The translations under genes and the position numbers were made by a program. Below, piece after piece: positions 1-8,706 of a DNA stretch of 64,000 nt. Source of the DNA: ZC4RG30 sp964455685 (GTDB lineage Bacteria; Pseudomonadota; Gammaproteobacteria; Steroidobacterales; Steroidobacteraceae); contig CAYVZE010000002.1 in assembly GCA_964455685.1 (NCBI GenBank), positions 19,836 through 83,835 on the forward strand, in the 5' to 3' direction. The notes under the pieces are model-generated. The model did not search any database. It saw only the letters and a program-made list of their open reading frames with translations, and was not told where the DNA came from. Each line of letters begins with the position of its first letter. The first letter of the stretch is position 1.

Positions 1-530
1 TAGCGCTCGATGACGCGCGCTTCCTCGCTGACGACGGTGGGGACGTCGATGGATTCGGCCAGCCCGGTGGTCTCCACCACCAGCGTGTTGCCTTCCCAGT
101 GGCCCCAGGAGGTGCCGCCGCGGCTGGGCAGGATGTCGGCCGGATCGATGTGGCGGCCGTCGAGGAACACGCGCCGCACCTCGTTGTGCGTCTCGTAGAT
201 GATGGTGAGCTGCTCGGGCCGCTGGATGAACTCCACCGGGTAGCCACCGCCCAGGAACACGGCCAGCGGCACGCCATGCGGCACGCAATAGCCGCCCGGG
301 GTGTCGCCGGTGCCATCGACCAGCGCCTGGTACTCCGCGATCTTCGCGCGCGCCTCCTCGGTGAACGGGGCCGTTTCCTGGAAATTGCCCACGCCGTTCA
401 GCGCGGCGCCGGCCCGGCCGTTCGGGTCCATGGTCCAGATGCCCGTGAGGTCGGGCACCGACGGGCCCGGGTTGCTGCAGGCCGCGAGGATCAAGGGCGC
501 GGCCAGGGCCGCAAGGCGCGATCGAAGCAT
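1..530 (-). CDS. Exported lipoprotein of unknown function, 3' end cut by the window edge
   Basis: The frame reads from ATG at 530 off the left edge with no stop, giving about 176 residues. GGAGGGG lies just upstream of the start. The N-terminus is a lipoprotein signal with lipobox LILAAC near residue 18. Further on, the segment GHWEGNTLVVETTG matches the signature seen in the genes at 1091-2605 (FWDGDVLV) and 26039-27214 (GRWEGDVLVVETTG), so this is a third member of the same unnamed family. It lies 72 bases downstream of the DUF6152 gene on the same strand and may be co-transcribed with it. Catalytic function is unknown. Confidence 0.75.
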   Translation of the reverse strand, partial: MLRSRLAALAAPLILAACSNPGPSVPDLTGIWTMDPNGRAGAALNGVGNFQETAPFTEEARAKIAEYQALVDGTGDTPGGYCVPHGVPLAVFLGGGYPVEFIQRPEQLTIIYETHNEVRRVFLDGRHIDPADILPSRGGTSWGHWEGNTLVVETTGLAESIDVPTVVSEEARVIER

Positions 531-602
531 GTATCCCCTCCGTTGGCTCGCCGGCCCCGTGCCGGCGGCTGATCGTTGTGAGGGGATGTTACGACGGATG
601 CG

Positions 603-1094
603 CTATTGCGGTGTGGCCAGCCGGCCCTCGCCGTGCACCACGTGGCCATCCACCGAATCGCAATGCTTGCCGGGCTGCGGTGGCTTGTTGCCGGGACAGC
701 GGATGATGGGGCCGACTCGAGCCCCCTTGCGGTCGCCGTTCATCATCGGATGGAGCGCGACGCTCACCAGTGTCCCCTTCCTGAACGTGCCGTCGGTGAT
801 CCTGTCATCCCTGGCCGCCAGTGCCGCGCCGTACTCGAGCTCCACCTGCCAGGCCAGGGGGTTGCCCTGCGCGTCCTGCTGCAGCCCGGTGTGGTCCGGG
901 TTCAGCGGAACGAAAGCGAACTCCGCATGGTTCGGATGCGGTTTGTATGAAGTGACCATGCCCGTGAGGACGAGCACGCGCGACTTGTCGAAGCCCGCGA
1001 AGGAATGGTGGCCGTGCGCCAGCGCGCCGGTGCCCAGCAGCAACGCGCCAGCGAGGATGGGCTTGAGAGTCGTGAAGTGGATGCGATCCCTCAT
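603..1094 (-). CDS. DUF6152 family exported protein
   Basis: This is a 163-residue protein with a signal peptide (roughly residues 1-27) followed at once by AHGHHSFAGFD, the His-His-Ser start typical of mature DUF6152 proteins. The body is a small beta-rich domain of unknown function, presumably periplasmic. ATG at 1094 overlaps the TGA of the upstream gene (ATGA), so the two are translationally coupled. The gene at 26039-27214 carries the same domain fused to a partner-like domain in one chain, which suggests the two act together here. The family call rests on recognition of the motif; no function is known. Confidence 0.75.
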   Translation of the reverse strand: MRDRIHFTTLKPILAGALLLGTGALAHGHHSFAGFDKSRVLVLTGMVTSYKPHPNHAEFAFVPLNPDHTGLQQDAQGNPLAWQVELEYGAALAARDDRITDGTFRKGTLVSVALHPMMNGDRKGARVGPIIRCPGNKPPQPGKHCDSVDGHVVHGEGRLATPQ

Positions 1095-2605
1095 TGTTCA
1101 CTCCCGGTTTCCAGCCTGAGGACTTCCTCGTCCTTCGGGCGTTCCATGTGCTGTTCGAAGTACTTCTCCCACATCCGCGCCCACGGCCGGTCGAAGAGGT
1201 CGGGCATCTCGTAGGTTACGACCTGGCCGGCGGAGACGGGCGCCTGCCGGCCCTCCACGGGCAGCAGCGTGGGTACGCATTCCACGTAGTGGAAACGCTG
1301 CTCTGGTGCCAGCAGTCGCATGACCCCGCTCAGCTTGTGGAGCCTGCGGACGATCCGGATGGGTTGAACCAGGGCTTCCGCGTCGTAGAGGACCGCCTCG
1401 TGGTGGAGGCCGGCGATCTTTCCCGATGCATCGCGCCACGGCGTGTAGATCTCGATGCTCTGCATCTGCCGCGAGAACTCGAAGGCTCCATGCACCGTCC
1501 AGGGCTGGACATTGGACGTCCAGGTGACCAGCACGTCGCCGTCCCAGAAGCCGATGGTGTCGCCGTACCAGCGCGGCACGGGCTGGTCGAGGTGGGGTAC
1601 ATCGCCCGAAAGGTTGAATTCCGCGCCCACGTGCACCTGGGTGATGAAGTTGCGCGCCGCGCCGGTGAGGATCTGCACCATGTCCGGCGTGGCCATCACC
1701 TGATGCAGTGCGGCGACCGCAGCGCCATGCCAGCGGCGCAGGAATCCCTCCGGCCAGCAGTAGGCGGCCGTCCAGTGCGAGACCCCGGTATTGCCCTGGT
1801 GGTAGAGGTCCTGCACCATGCGCTGCTGGTATTCCGGCGTCAGCAGCGACAGTACGGTGGGCACCTGCACGTCCAGGCGCAGGCTGAACCAGTCCTCGAA
1901 CAGATCGGGCGGAAGGTACTGTCCGGTCCAGTCGGCAGGCAGCGTGGCGGTGGAGTGCTGCGTGGGACCGCCGCGTTGGCGGGCTTCCTCGAGCAAGGCC
2001 TGGTAGTGGTGGCGTGCGGACGTGAAGGGATAGGGGCTGACCAGGGACTCCCGCGGCCTGCCGCGATCACACATGCCCCATGCCGCGGTGCGCGACGGGT
2101 CGTCACCGATGAAGGCCGGTGCCGTGCCGCCATTGTCATAGTTCCCGCGTTGCATCTCGACGCCCGCCGGGCTGTTGCAGCGCCAGTAGCGAGGATCACT
2201 CCACAGCTCGCGGTCCTTGTAGAAATCCTTCGAGGTGAACAGGTCGACCGGCAGTGGTTCGATTCCCGCCGGGGTGTCGCCGTTCCATGCCGAGCCGATG
2301 CCGACGGGAGGATCGCCCGGGGGGGTGATCACGACGGGTCCCACGACCAGGTCGCGGGACAGCTCCGTCCTGACCCGCGTGAAGATCTTCCCCACCTGTC
2401 GTCGCAACTCCTCAAGGGGCAGGCTGGATGCCTCTATCTCTTCGATGATGGGATCGAGCGTCGAAGGCTGCTTCAACGGGGCGCCGCGCCACCTGGTGGC
2501 GGTCACGTTCCCCGCGCCTTCACCGGAAACCGACGGTCCTGACAGGGCCGCGGCCAGGAAGCCCACTGCCAGCCGGATCCATCCGGCACGAAGCCTGGAT
2601 TCCAT
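1091..2605 (-). CDS. Exported protein of unknown function, WDGD-signature family
   Basis: This is a 504-residue protein with a strong ribosome binding site (GGAGGT) before ATG 2605. An N-terminal signal peptide ends near residue 28 (ALSGPSVSG). I do not recognise a named domain. The C-terminal third holds GFWDGDVLVTWTSN, matching the signature in the genes at 1-530 and 26039-27214. Several Trp-rich segments suggest a folded periplasmic domain. It overlaps the DUF6152 gene by four bases (ATGA), so a joint role is likely. It starts 126 bases after the stop of the coiled-coil protein at 2732-3196, with a strong hairpin between, so it probably has its own promoter. Confidence 0.7.
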   Translation of the reverse strand: MESRLRAGWIRLAVGFLAAALSGPSVSGEGAGNVTATRWRGAPLKQPSTLDPIIEEIEASSLPLEELRRQVGKIFTRVRTELSRDLVVGPVVITPPGDPPVGIGSAWNGDTPAGIEPLPVDLFTSKDFYKDRELWSDPRYWRCNSPAGVEMQRGNYDNGGTAPAFIGDDPSRTAAWGMCDRGRPRESLVSPYPFTSARHHYQALLEEARQRGGPTQHSTATLPADWTGQYLPPDLFEDWFSLRLDVQVPTVLSLLTPEYQQRMVQDLYHQGNTGVSHWTAAYCWPEGFLRRWHGAAVAALHQVMATPDMVQILTGAARNFITQVHVGAEFNLSGDVPHLDQPVPRWYGDTIGFWDGDVLVTWTSNVQPWTVHGAFEFSRQMQSIEIYTPWRDASGKIAGLHHEAVLYDAEALVQPIRIVRRLHKLSGVMRLLAPEQRFHYVECVPTLLPVEGRQAPVSAGQVVTYEMPDLFDRPWARMWEKYFEQHMERPKDEEVLRLETGSEQ

Positions 2606-2704
2606 TGCACCTCCATGTGCTGTCTACTTGGTGCATCCAGCAATGCCTGTGCCAGCCGGAGGCGCCTTGCAGCGGGCTTCCAGCGATGCCTTTCGTGTCC
2701 GCCC

Positions 2705-2730
2705 GATGTCCGCGGACACGTGCGGACATC
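2705..2730 (-). terminator. Strong inverted repeat after the BamE-like gene
   Basis: GATGTCCGC (2705-2713) pairs with GCGGACATC (2722-2730), a nine-base perfect stem with an eight-base loop, starting one base beyond the stop at 2732. Two further copies of the heptamer in either orientation (TGTCCGC at 2696-2702, GCGGACA at 2712-2718) allow a competing hairpin. No U-run follows on the minus strand, so termination is plausible but not certain. Confidence 0.45.
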
Positions 2731-2731
2731 T

Positions 2732-3196
2732 CTACTTCAGCGTCGGGACTTCCACGACCGCCACCACGTGGTCACGCACCGTGATGCTTCCGGCAAGGAA
2801 ACTGCCAGGGCCGATTTCAAGTGCGTACAGCAGCACGCGCTCCGGATCCTGCCCGCGCGTGGAGGTCGGAGGTCCGAGTCCGCCGATCACCTCCAGTTCG
2901 CTCATGCCGGGGCGGATCGCCCGCCAGCGGGCAGCATCGACCCAGCGCGGCGGGGCCTCGCCATCGGTGCGGGCCGGCCGCGAGGAGGGCGGCGTGACGG
3001 GTGGAGATGCCAACGGTACCTGAGGCGGTGGCGCCGTATCGGCGCGCACGCGCAACTGGTTCACCAGCTGTGTGAGCGTCTGCACTTCGCGCTGCAACTG
3101 GCGGACCTCCTGTTCGAGCCTCGCCACCTGGAAGTTGTCCTGGGCGGAAGCCGCCAGCGGTCCCGCCAGCAGCAGCAACAGGAGGATTCTTGCCAT
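2732..3196 (-). CDS. Exported coiled-coil protein with BamE/SmpA-like C-terminal motif
   Basis: This is a 154-residue protein. The frame is open further upstream, but ATG 3196 is preferred because AAGGAGATGCC precedes it and a clean signal peptide follows (MARILLLLLLAG to ASAQ, residues 1-19). Residues about 22-50 form a heptad-rich coiled coil, then a Pro-rich linker (55-85). Residues 91-110 read WRAIRPGMSELEVIGGLGPP, the motif by which SmpA/BamE-type domains begin. A beta-rich tail follows. It is likely periplasmic or envelope-associated. A perfect hairpin (GCCCGGC, loop CGGG, GCCGGGC, 3220-3237) sits in its 5' leader. It is divergent from the MoaF-like operon. The exact role is unknown. 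Confidence 0.65.
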   Translation of the reverse strand: MARILLLLLLAGPLAASAQDNFQVARLEQEVRQLQREVQTLTQLVNQLRVRADTAPPPQVPLASPPVTPPSSRPARTDGEAPPRWVDAARWRAIRPGMSELEVIGGLGPPTSTRGQDPERVLLYALEIGPGSFLAGSITVRDHVVAVVEVPTLK

Positions 3197-3469
3197 GGCA
3201 TCTCCTTCCGCATGGGGAAGCCCGGCCGGGGCCGGGCAGGAGCAGCAACCCGCTTGCAGCCGATTATGACGCTGCGCGAGAAGCGTGCCAGCAATGCGGG
3301 TGGCGGGAACGCCGGCGAAGTCCTCACCAGTCATCAAAGACCCGGTTCGCAATCCGGACCGGTACGATGGCGCGATGGAAAAGCACGCCGGCCGTGACTA
3401 TCCTCGCGGCTCACCATTGCGCCGCAACGCGCGGCCGACACGAACCAGGATCCAGACGGGGAAGTAAAG

Positions 3470-5260
3470 ATGCGTCCAATGCGTTTGCCGATGCACCGGT
3501 ACGAGTACACCAGGCTCACCAGGCAGCAGATTGGCGAGAAGCTGCGTGCCACCGAGGCCGGTCCTGCCTGTGCGTCAGGCTTCACCAACGTGCTGGCGGG
3601 CAGGACGCTGAAGATCGTCACCCGGGACGGCGGACCGGTGCTCGAGTACCGCTTCGGCAATGACCGCCGGCTGACGCTGCGCGAGAACGGCCGGCAGGTG
3701 AGCGTGGGCTACGGCGAGCTGGCGCTGAACAACATCGTGTTCTTCTCGCACATGATCCCGGCCGAGCAGAAGGGCTACAACGTGTTCATCGACCAGGGTA
3801 CCAGCCTGGCCACGGTGTTCGAGGTGTGGTTCTCCAGCGGCATCAAGCAGAATGCCGGCCGGCCCAACGAGTTCACGCTGGATGACCGCGAGGTGCAGCG
3901 GCAGATCTGGTTCGGTTACGTGGACAACGGCCAGCCTGCGCCGGAGAGCCTGCACCACTACACCAATCGCATCTGCGGCAAGGGCGTGCACTGGAAGCAG
4001 GACACGGGCATCGAGACGCTCGAGCTGTATGCTTCGGTGGCCAACACCAACTTCGTCGAGCTCACCCGCCATGCCGACCAGCTGAGCTGGGTGGCGCCCT
4101 CGGACTATGTGCTGGTGGACGACCGGCACTTCCTCTACAACCGCACCGAGTGCGAATTCTCGGGCATCCACACCTGCTTTGCCGCAGACCTCTACAACGT
4201 GCGCCAGGTGGGCGTGCGGCTGGGCTTCAACGAGCGCGACGAACTCGAGTACTACATGTTCCGCGGGGACGGCAAGGTGGTGGGCCAGCTGGCCTACCTG
4301 GAGCCTTTCGACGAGCACGGCAAGGTGCCGCTGTTCGCCGCCAGCGCCGGCGACCAGCCGCCGCCCAAGGGCGCGCGCCTGGCCTACCGCCCGGTGCGCA
4401 CGTTCCGCAAGATGACCGACGAGGAGGTGCACGAGGCGGCCGAGCGCCGCACCGTGACCTTCGGCGTGGCCGGTTCCGAGGACGTGGCGCCGCAGGTGGC
4501 GATGTCGGCCAACAACATGCCGTTCTCGGACATCCTGGTGGGCAAGACCTTCACCGTGCGCCTGGACAACGGCCCGGTGCGCGACTACCGCGTCAGCAGC
4601 AGGACCAGGCTGCAGTTCCGCGACCACCGGGACAATGCCTGGCACGAGGTCGAGTACCGCTGCTACGAGGGCGACACCAACCTCGCCTGGTTCAGCCACA
4701 TCATTCCCGGCAGCAAGCCACGCGCCAGCGTGCAGGTGGCCGTGGACTTCAGCAACGGCCTGGCGACCAGCATCGAATCGCACATGGGCACGCCGTATTA
4801 CGGCAACGAGACCACGTACAAGGCCCTGTTCGGCGTGATCGAGATGGAGGGCATCGAGGCGCCGCTGTACCTGCGCCACCATTTCACCGACGAGCTGGTC
4901 GGCCACGCCTGGTCCTGGTCGTACTCCGACCAGATGACCTCGATGCACCTGTACACCTCGCCGCATTCGATGTCGTGGACCATCTTCACGGCCAACCAGA
5001 CCATGGGTTCGCAGTGGTGCTCGCCCTGCATCTACGTGAAGCTCAGGCCGGGTGTGTACCTGTTTTGCCAGTGTGAGGAGGCCTGCAACGGCGCGCAGAT
5101 GGTGGAGCTGATCAACACCAACATCTCGCACGACTGCGGCTTCAGCTTCAACGGCGGCGAGCGCGGTGTGACGCTGGGCCTGGTGGGCGCCATCGGACGC
5201 CACATCGGCAAGTTCGACATCGCCCACCTGTTCGGGCCCCGCAAGCGGGAGGATGCGTGA
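3470..5260 (+). CDS. Tandem (double) MoaF-like domain protein
   Basis: This is a 596-residue protein that appears to contain two MoaF-type units. The C-terminal half (from about 350) follows the family pattern well: LVGKTFTVRLDNGPV near its start, then FSNGLATSIESHMG, then HFTDELVGHAWSWSYSD, then YLFCQCEE. The N-terminal half repeats the scheme: LAGRTLKIVTRDGGPVLEYRF, NNIVFFSHMIP, YTNRICGKGVHW. MoaF proteins have a lipocalin-like barrel and occur near molybdenum-cofactor or amine-oxidation genes, but their activity is not established. No signal peptide is visible, so it is presumably cytoplasmic. The gene opens a three-gene operon: its TGA overlaps the next ATG, and the permease follows directly. 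Confidence 0.65.
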   Translation: MRPMRLPMHRYEYTRLTRQQIGEKLRATEAGPACASGFTNVLAGRTLKIVTRDGGPVLEYRFGNDRRLTLRENGRQVSVGYGELALNNIVFFSHMIPAEQKGYNVFIDQGTSLATVFEVWFSSGIKQNAGRPNEFTLDDREVQRQIWFGYVDNGQPAPESLHHYTNRICGKGVHWKQDTGIETLELYASVANTNFVELTRHADQLSWVAPSDYVLVDDRHFLYNRTECEFSGIHTCFAADLYNVRQVGVRLGFNERDELEYYMFRGDGKVVGQLAYLEPFDEHGKVPLFAASAGDQPPPKGARLAYRPVRTFRKMTDEEVHEAAERRTVTFGVAGSEDVAPQVAMSANNMPFSDILVGKTFTVRLDNGPVRDYRVSSRTRLQFRDHRDNAWHEVEYRCYEGDTNLAWFSHIIPGSKPRASVQVAVDFSNGLATSIESHMGTPYYGNETTYKALFGVIEMEGIEAPLYLRHHFTDELVGHAWSWSYSDQMTSMHLYTSPHSMSWTIFTANQTMGSQWCSPCIYVKLRPGVYLFCQCEEACNGAQMVELINTNISHDCGFSFNGGERGVTLGLVGAIGRHIGKFDIAHLFGPRKREDA

Positions 5261-5988
5261 TGAAGACCACGCGCAAAGACAGCCGCGCCGACCAGGCCGA
5301 TGCCGGCCGGCGCTCGTTCATCCGCCGCATGGGCGCGGGCATGTCGGTAGCGGCCGCGCCAGCCGTGGTGGCGGCCCGGCCCGCCGACGGTGATGATGCG
5401 GTCCTGCGCGCAGCGCTGCTGCAGGAGGAGAAGCTGCTGCGCCAGCTGCACCAGCGGTTCCAGGATGCTGTCGACAAGGGGCATCACGACCAGGTGACCG
5501 CGCTGTTCTTCGATGGCGCCGAGGTGCGCTTCAATGGTGGCGTGTTCCGCGGCCCCCAGGGCATTGCCCGGTTCTTCCGTGAGTTCCTGCCGGCGCGCAA
5601 GGCCGGCGTGCGACTGCCGGTCGCCCCCGGCTTCGAACTGCCGGCGGAGCAGCTGCGCGAGGAGCTGCAGGTGGCTGCAGACCGTTGCTCGGCCACGGCG
5701 GTGTTCCCGTATTCCCTGCAGGCCGGCGAGCCGCTGGACACCGGCTCCTCGCTGGCCAGCATGGCGCGCCTGCACGGCGAGGGCGTGCGCACGTGGTGGG
5801 AAGGAGGGCACCACCGCGTGGCCTACGTGAAGGATGCGGAAGGGCGCTGGAAGATCGCGCGGCTGGAGTACGACACGGCCGTGCGCGCCGACTGGCGGCC
5901 GGGTCGTTCGTACGCGGTTGCCATGGATGCGCCGCGGCTGGCAGTCACCTTTCCCCGCGATGCGCAGGGGCCGGACGCGCTGGCTTAA
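5260..5988 (+). CDS. Tat-exported NTF2/SnoaL-like protein
   Basis: This is about 242 residues from ATG 5260, which overlaps the upstream TGA as ATGA and sits seven bases after GGGAGG. A GTG at 5257 is an alternative start. The N-terminus carries a twin-arginine motif (GRRSFIRRMG) and a hydrophobic Ala-rich stretch. The rest follows the NTF2-like cone fold: a helix with HQRFQDAVDKGHHDQVTALFFDGAEVRFNG, then FRGPQGIARFFREF, and a final EGRWKIARLEYD strand. Members bind or turn over small hydrophobic ligands, or have no activity. Position between the MoaF-like protein and the TauE permease suggests a shared, unidentified substrate. Confidence 0.7.
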   Translation: MKTTRKDSRADQADAGRRSFIRRMGAGMSVAAAPAVVAARPADGDDAVLRAALLQEEKLLRQLHQRFQDAVDKGHHDQVTALFFDGAEVRFNGGVFRGPQGIARFFREFLPARKAGVRLPVAPGFELPAEQLREELQVAADRCSATAVFPYSLQAGEPLDTGSSLASMARLHGEGVRTWWEGGHHRVAYVKDAEGRWKIARLEYDTAVRADWRPGRSYAVAMDAPRLAVTFPRDAQGPDALA

Positions 5989-6738
5989 GTGCTCGAACTT
6001 GCCCCGGGGCTGGGTGACGGGCCGGCACTGGCGCTGGTCGCACTGAGCTTCTTCACTTCGCTGATCACCGCCACCTTCTCGCTGGGTGGCGGGTCCCTGA
6101 TGATCGCCGCGATGACGCTGGTGCTGCCGCCCGTGGTGGTGGTGCCGGTGCATGGCTGCGTGCAGCTCGGCAGCAATGCCGGCCGCGCGTGGATCATGCG
6201 CCGCTTCATCCAGTGGCCCTTCATCCTGTGGCTGACGCTGGGCGCCGTGGCGGGATCGGTGATCGGCGGCGGCTTCGCGCAGTGGCTGCCGGAACGCTGG
6301 TTCACCGGCGCCATCGGGCTGTTCGTGCTGGTGACCACCTGGCTGCCGCAGCCGAAGTTCATCGTCGGCAGCCGCGCGGTCCAGTTCATCGGCGGCATGG
6401 TGACCTCTGCCGTCGGCATGGTGGTGGGGGCGGCCGGTCCGCTGGTGGCGGCCTTCGTGCGCGGCATCCCGGACCGGCGCGAGCTGGTAGCGACGCACGC
6501 CATGCTCAATGCCGCGCAGCACCTGTTCAAGGTCATCGTGTTCGTGGTGCTGGGCTTTGCCTTTGCCGCGTACCTGCCGCTGATCCTGTTGATGGTCGCG
6601 GCAGGCTATGCCGGCACCAGCGTGGGCAGCCGCATCCTCACGAGGATCCCGGAGCGGGTGTTCCGGCTGGTGTTCCGGGTGCTGCTGAGCGCGGTGGCGC
6701 TGGAGCTGATCCGGCGGGCGGTGCTGCGGGCGGATTGA
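5989..6738 (+). CDS. TauE/SafE family membrane permease
   Basis: This is a 249-residue integral membrane protein starting with GTG immediately after the upstream TAA. It has about eight hydrophobic segments and the two-fold repeat of the TauE/SafE (DUF81) family: an N-terminal FSLGGGSLMI motif and a later MVVGAAGPLVAAFVRG. Family members export sulfite, sulfoacetate or other small organic anions. The substrate cannot be read from sequence. It ends the operon with the MoaF-like and NTF2-like genes; zero spacing argues for strict co-expression. Confidence 0.85.
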   Translation: MLELAPGLGDGPALALVALSFFTSLITATFSLGGGSLMIAAMTLVLPPVVVVPVHGCVQLGSNAGRAWIMRRFIQWPFILWLTLGAVAGSVIGGGFAQWLPERWFTGAIGLFVLVTTWLPQPKFIVGSRAVQFIGGMVTSAVGMVVGAAGPLVAAFVRGIPDRRELVATHAMLNAAQHLFKVIVFVVLGFAFAAYLPLILLMVAAGYAGTSVGSRILTRIPERVFRLVFRVLLSAVALELIRRAVLRAD

Positions 6739-6799
6739 AGCCGCGCTGGCCAGGCCGCTGCGCAGGCGTTAGCCTCGGGAAAACAGCGGGAAGGACTGC

Positions 6800-8644
6800 A
6801 TGGTCACTCGTCGCGATTTCCACCGGCTTTCCGTTGCCGCCGCCGTCTCCGCGCTGCCCGCGGCGGGTTTCGGCCAGTCCTCGGCACCCCTGCCAGCGGG
6901 CGTGCGCCGCATCGAGGAAGTGCTCACCCTCAAGTCCGAGGTGCATGGCACGCACGGCATCGTCGCGGCCGGCACGCAGTACACCGTCGATGCCGGCCTG
7001 CGCATCCTGGCCGCCGGAGGCAATGCCGTCGATGCCGGCGTGGCGGCAGTGTTCGCCGCCGCGGTCAACGAGTTCTCCCATTTCGGCCTGGGTGGCGAGG
7101 CGCCCGCCATGGTGTACCACGCGGCCAACCGCAAGGTCAGCGTCGTTTCGGGACAGGGCGTGGCGCCGAGGGCGGCGCGGCCCGAGCGCTTCCCGCGGGG
7201 CGTGATCCCGGGCAACGGCCCCAGCGCCGGCACCGTGCCAGCCGTGGTCGATGCCATGGCGCTGACGCTGCAGCGCTTCGGCACCCTGTCGCTGGGCGAG
7301 GTGCTCGAGCCCGCGATCCGCCTGGCCGACGGATTCCCCATGTACACCGGATTGCGCATGGCGCTGCTGGTGTACCGGGAGGCCACCTCGCGCTGGGAGG
7401 CCGCGCGTCGTACGTATTACCCTGAAGGACGGGTGGCCGAGGACGGCGAGATCTTCCGCCAGCCCAACCTCGCAGCCACGCTGCGTGCCCTGGTCGAGGC
7501 CGAGCGCGCGGCGCTGGCGGCCGGGGCCGACCGGACCAGGGCCATCGAGGCAGCGCGCGACGCTTTCTACAAGGGCGGGATCGCGCGCCGCATCGCCGCC
7601 GCCGTGCAGGCCGATGGCGGATTGCTCGACTACGACGACCTGGCCGGCTACCGCGGCAGGGTGGAGACGCCGGTCAGCGTGCGCTTCCACGGCTGCGAGA
7701 TCCACAAGCCCGGTTTCTGGAGCCAGGGCCCGACGCTGCTGATGACGCTGAACATCCTCGAGGCCGCGGGCATCGAGAGGATGCGGCCGGGCAGCGAGAC
7801 CTACCTGCACACGCTGGCCGAGGCGATCAAGCTGGCCTTCGACGACCGCAATGCCTGGTTCGGCGACCCGCTGTTCGCGCAGGTGCCGGCCGAGGGCCTG
7901 CTGTCGAAGTCCTATGCCGCCGCGCGCGCCGCGCAGATCGGCGAGCAGGCGTCGCTGGAACATCGCTACGGCAATCCCTGGGTCCACCAGAAGGGCGGCC
8001 GGCGCCCCGCGAATCCCTTCGTGCCGCGGCGGCTCGGGCGTCCCGGCGACCCGGTGGCCGACACCACCGCCATCGAGGTGGTGGATGCGGAGGGCAACCT
8101 GTTCAGCTGCACGCCCAGCTCGGGCTGGCTGATCGGCGGCGCCTACATCGCCGGCGACACCGGCGTGCCGCTGTCGAACCGCCTGACGGTGTTCGACCTC
8201 GATCCGGCCAGCCCCAATGCGCTGGTCGGCGGCAAGCGGCCGCGCACCACGCTCTCGCCCACCATCGTCACGCGGGATGGCCAGCCCTTCATGGCAGTGG
8301 GCACTCCCGGCGGTGATGGCCAGGACCAGCACATCGCGCAGACCCTGCTCAACGTGCTGCTCGGGCGGTACAACCTGCAGCAGGCGCTGGAGGCGCCGCG
8401 CATCGAGTCCTCGCATTTCCACGGCTCGTTCGGCGAGAAGCGCGATACGCCGGGCGGACTGGACGTGGAGGCGCGCTTCCCTGCCGAGGTGATCACGGGG
8501 CTGATGCGGCGCGGGCATCGCGTGCGTGTGCTGGGCGACTTCGACATCGCCACCGCTGGCGTGGCGGTGGGCATCGACCCGCGCCACGGCACGCTGCGCG
8601 GCGGCGCCGACGTGCGTGGCGAGCGGCTGGCCTTCGGCTGGTAG
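6800..8644 (+). CDS. Gamma-glutamyltransferase family protein, Tat-exported
   Basis: This is a 614-residue Ntn-hydrolase of the gamma-glutamyltranspeptidase family. The N-terminus has a Tat-type signal (TRRDFHRLSVAAA). AAGGNAVDAGVAAVFAAAVNEFSHFGLGGE matches the large-subunit pattern. The self-cleavage site is DTTAIEVVDAEGN, with Thr422-Thr423 as candidate nucleophiles at the start of the small subunit, though the usual TTH reads TTA. The late FMAVGTPGGDGQDQ replaces the classical GSPGG motif. It is presumably periplasmic, cleaving gamma-glutamyl compounds or acting as an acylase. It starts 61 bases after the TauE gene and is followed by a strong terminator. Confidence 0.85.
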   Translation: MVTRRDFHRLSVAAAVSALPAAGFGQSSAPLPAGVRRIEEVLTLKSEVHGTHGIVAAGTQYTVDAGLRILAAGGNAVDAGVAAVFAAAVNEFSHFGLGGEAPAMVYHAANRKVSVVSGQGVAPRAARPERFPRGVIPGNGPSAGTVPAVVDAMALTLQRFGTLSLGEVLEPAIRLADGFPMYTGLRMALLVYREATSRWEAARRTYYPEGRVAEDGEIFRQPNLAATLRALVEAERAALAAGADRTRAIEAARDAFYKGGIARRIAAAVQADGGLLDYDDLAGYRGRVETPVSVRFHGCEIHKPGFWSQGPTLLMTLNILEAAGIERMRPGSETYLHTLAEAIKLAFDDRNAWFGDPLFAQVPAEGLLSKSYAAARAAQIGEQASLEHRYGNPWVHQKGGRRPANPFVPRRLGRPGDPVADTTAIEVVDAEGNLFSCTPSSGWLIGGAYIAGDTGVPLSNRLTVFDLDPASPNALVGGKRPRTTLSPTIVTRDGQPFMAVGTPGGDGQDQHIAQTLLNVLLGRYNLQQALEAPRIESSHFHGSFGEKRDTPGGLDVEARFPAEVITGLMRRGHRVRVLGDFDIATAGVAVGIDPRHGTLRGGADVRGERLAFGW

Positions 8645-8645
8645 G

Positions 8646-8679
8646 GGAGGCTGCGCCGGGCGCGCGCCTCCTTTATATT
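8646..8679 (+). terminator. Rho-independent terminator after the gamma-glutamyltransferase gene
   Basis: GGAGGC (8646-8651) pairs with GCCTCC (8666-8671). The inner GCGC/GCGC extends this to about ten base pairs with one bulged T and a five-base loop. TTTATATT follows directly. The TATATT at 8674-8679 could double as the -10 box of the next gene. Confidence 0.7.
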
Positions 8680-8706
8680 CCGCGCTTTCGCGAAGGAGCC
8701 CGGAAA

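Noticed and set aside
3344..3358. CCCGGTTCGCAATCC resembling a tRNA T-arm
   Set aside because: No acceptor, D or anticodon arms can be fitted upstream.
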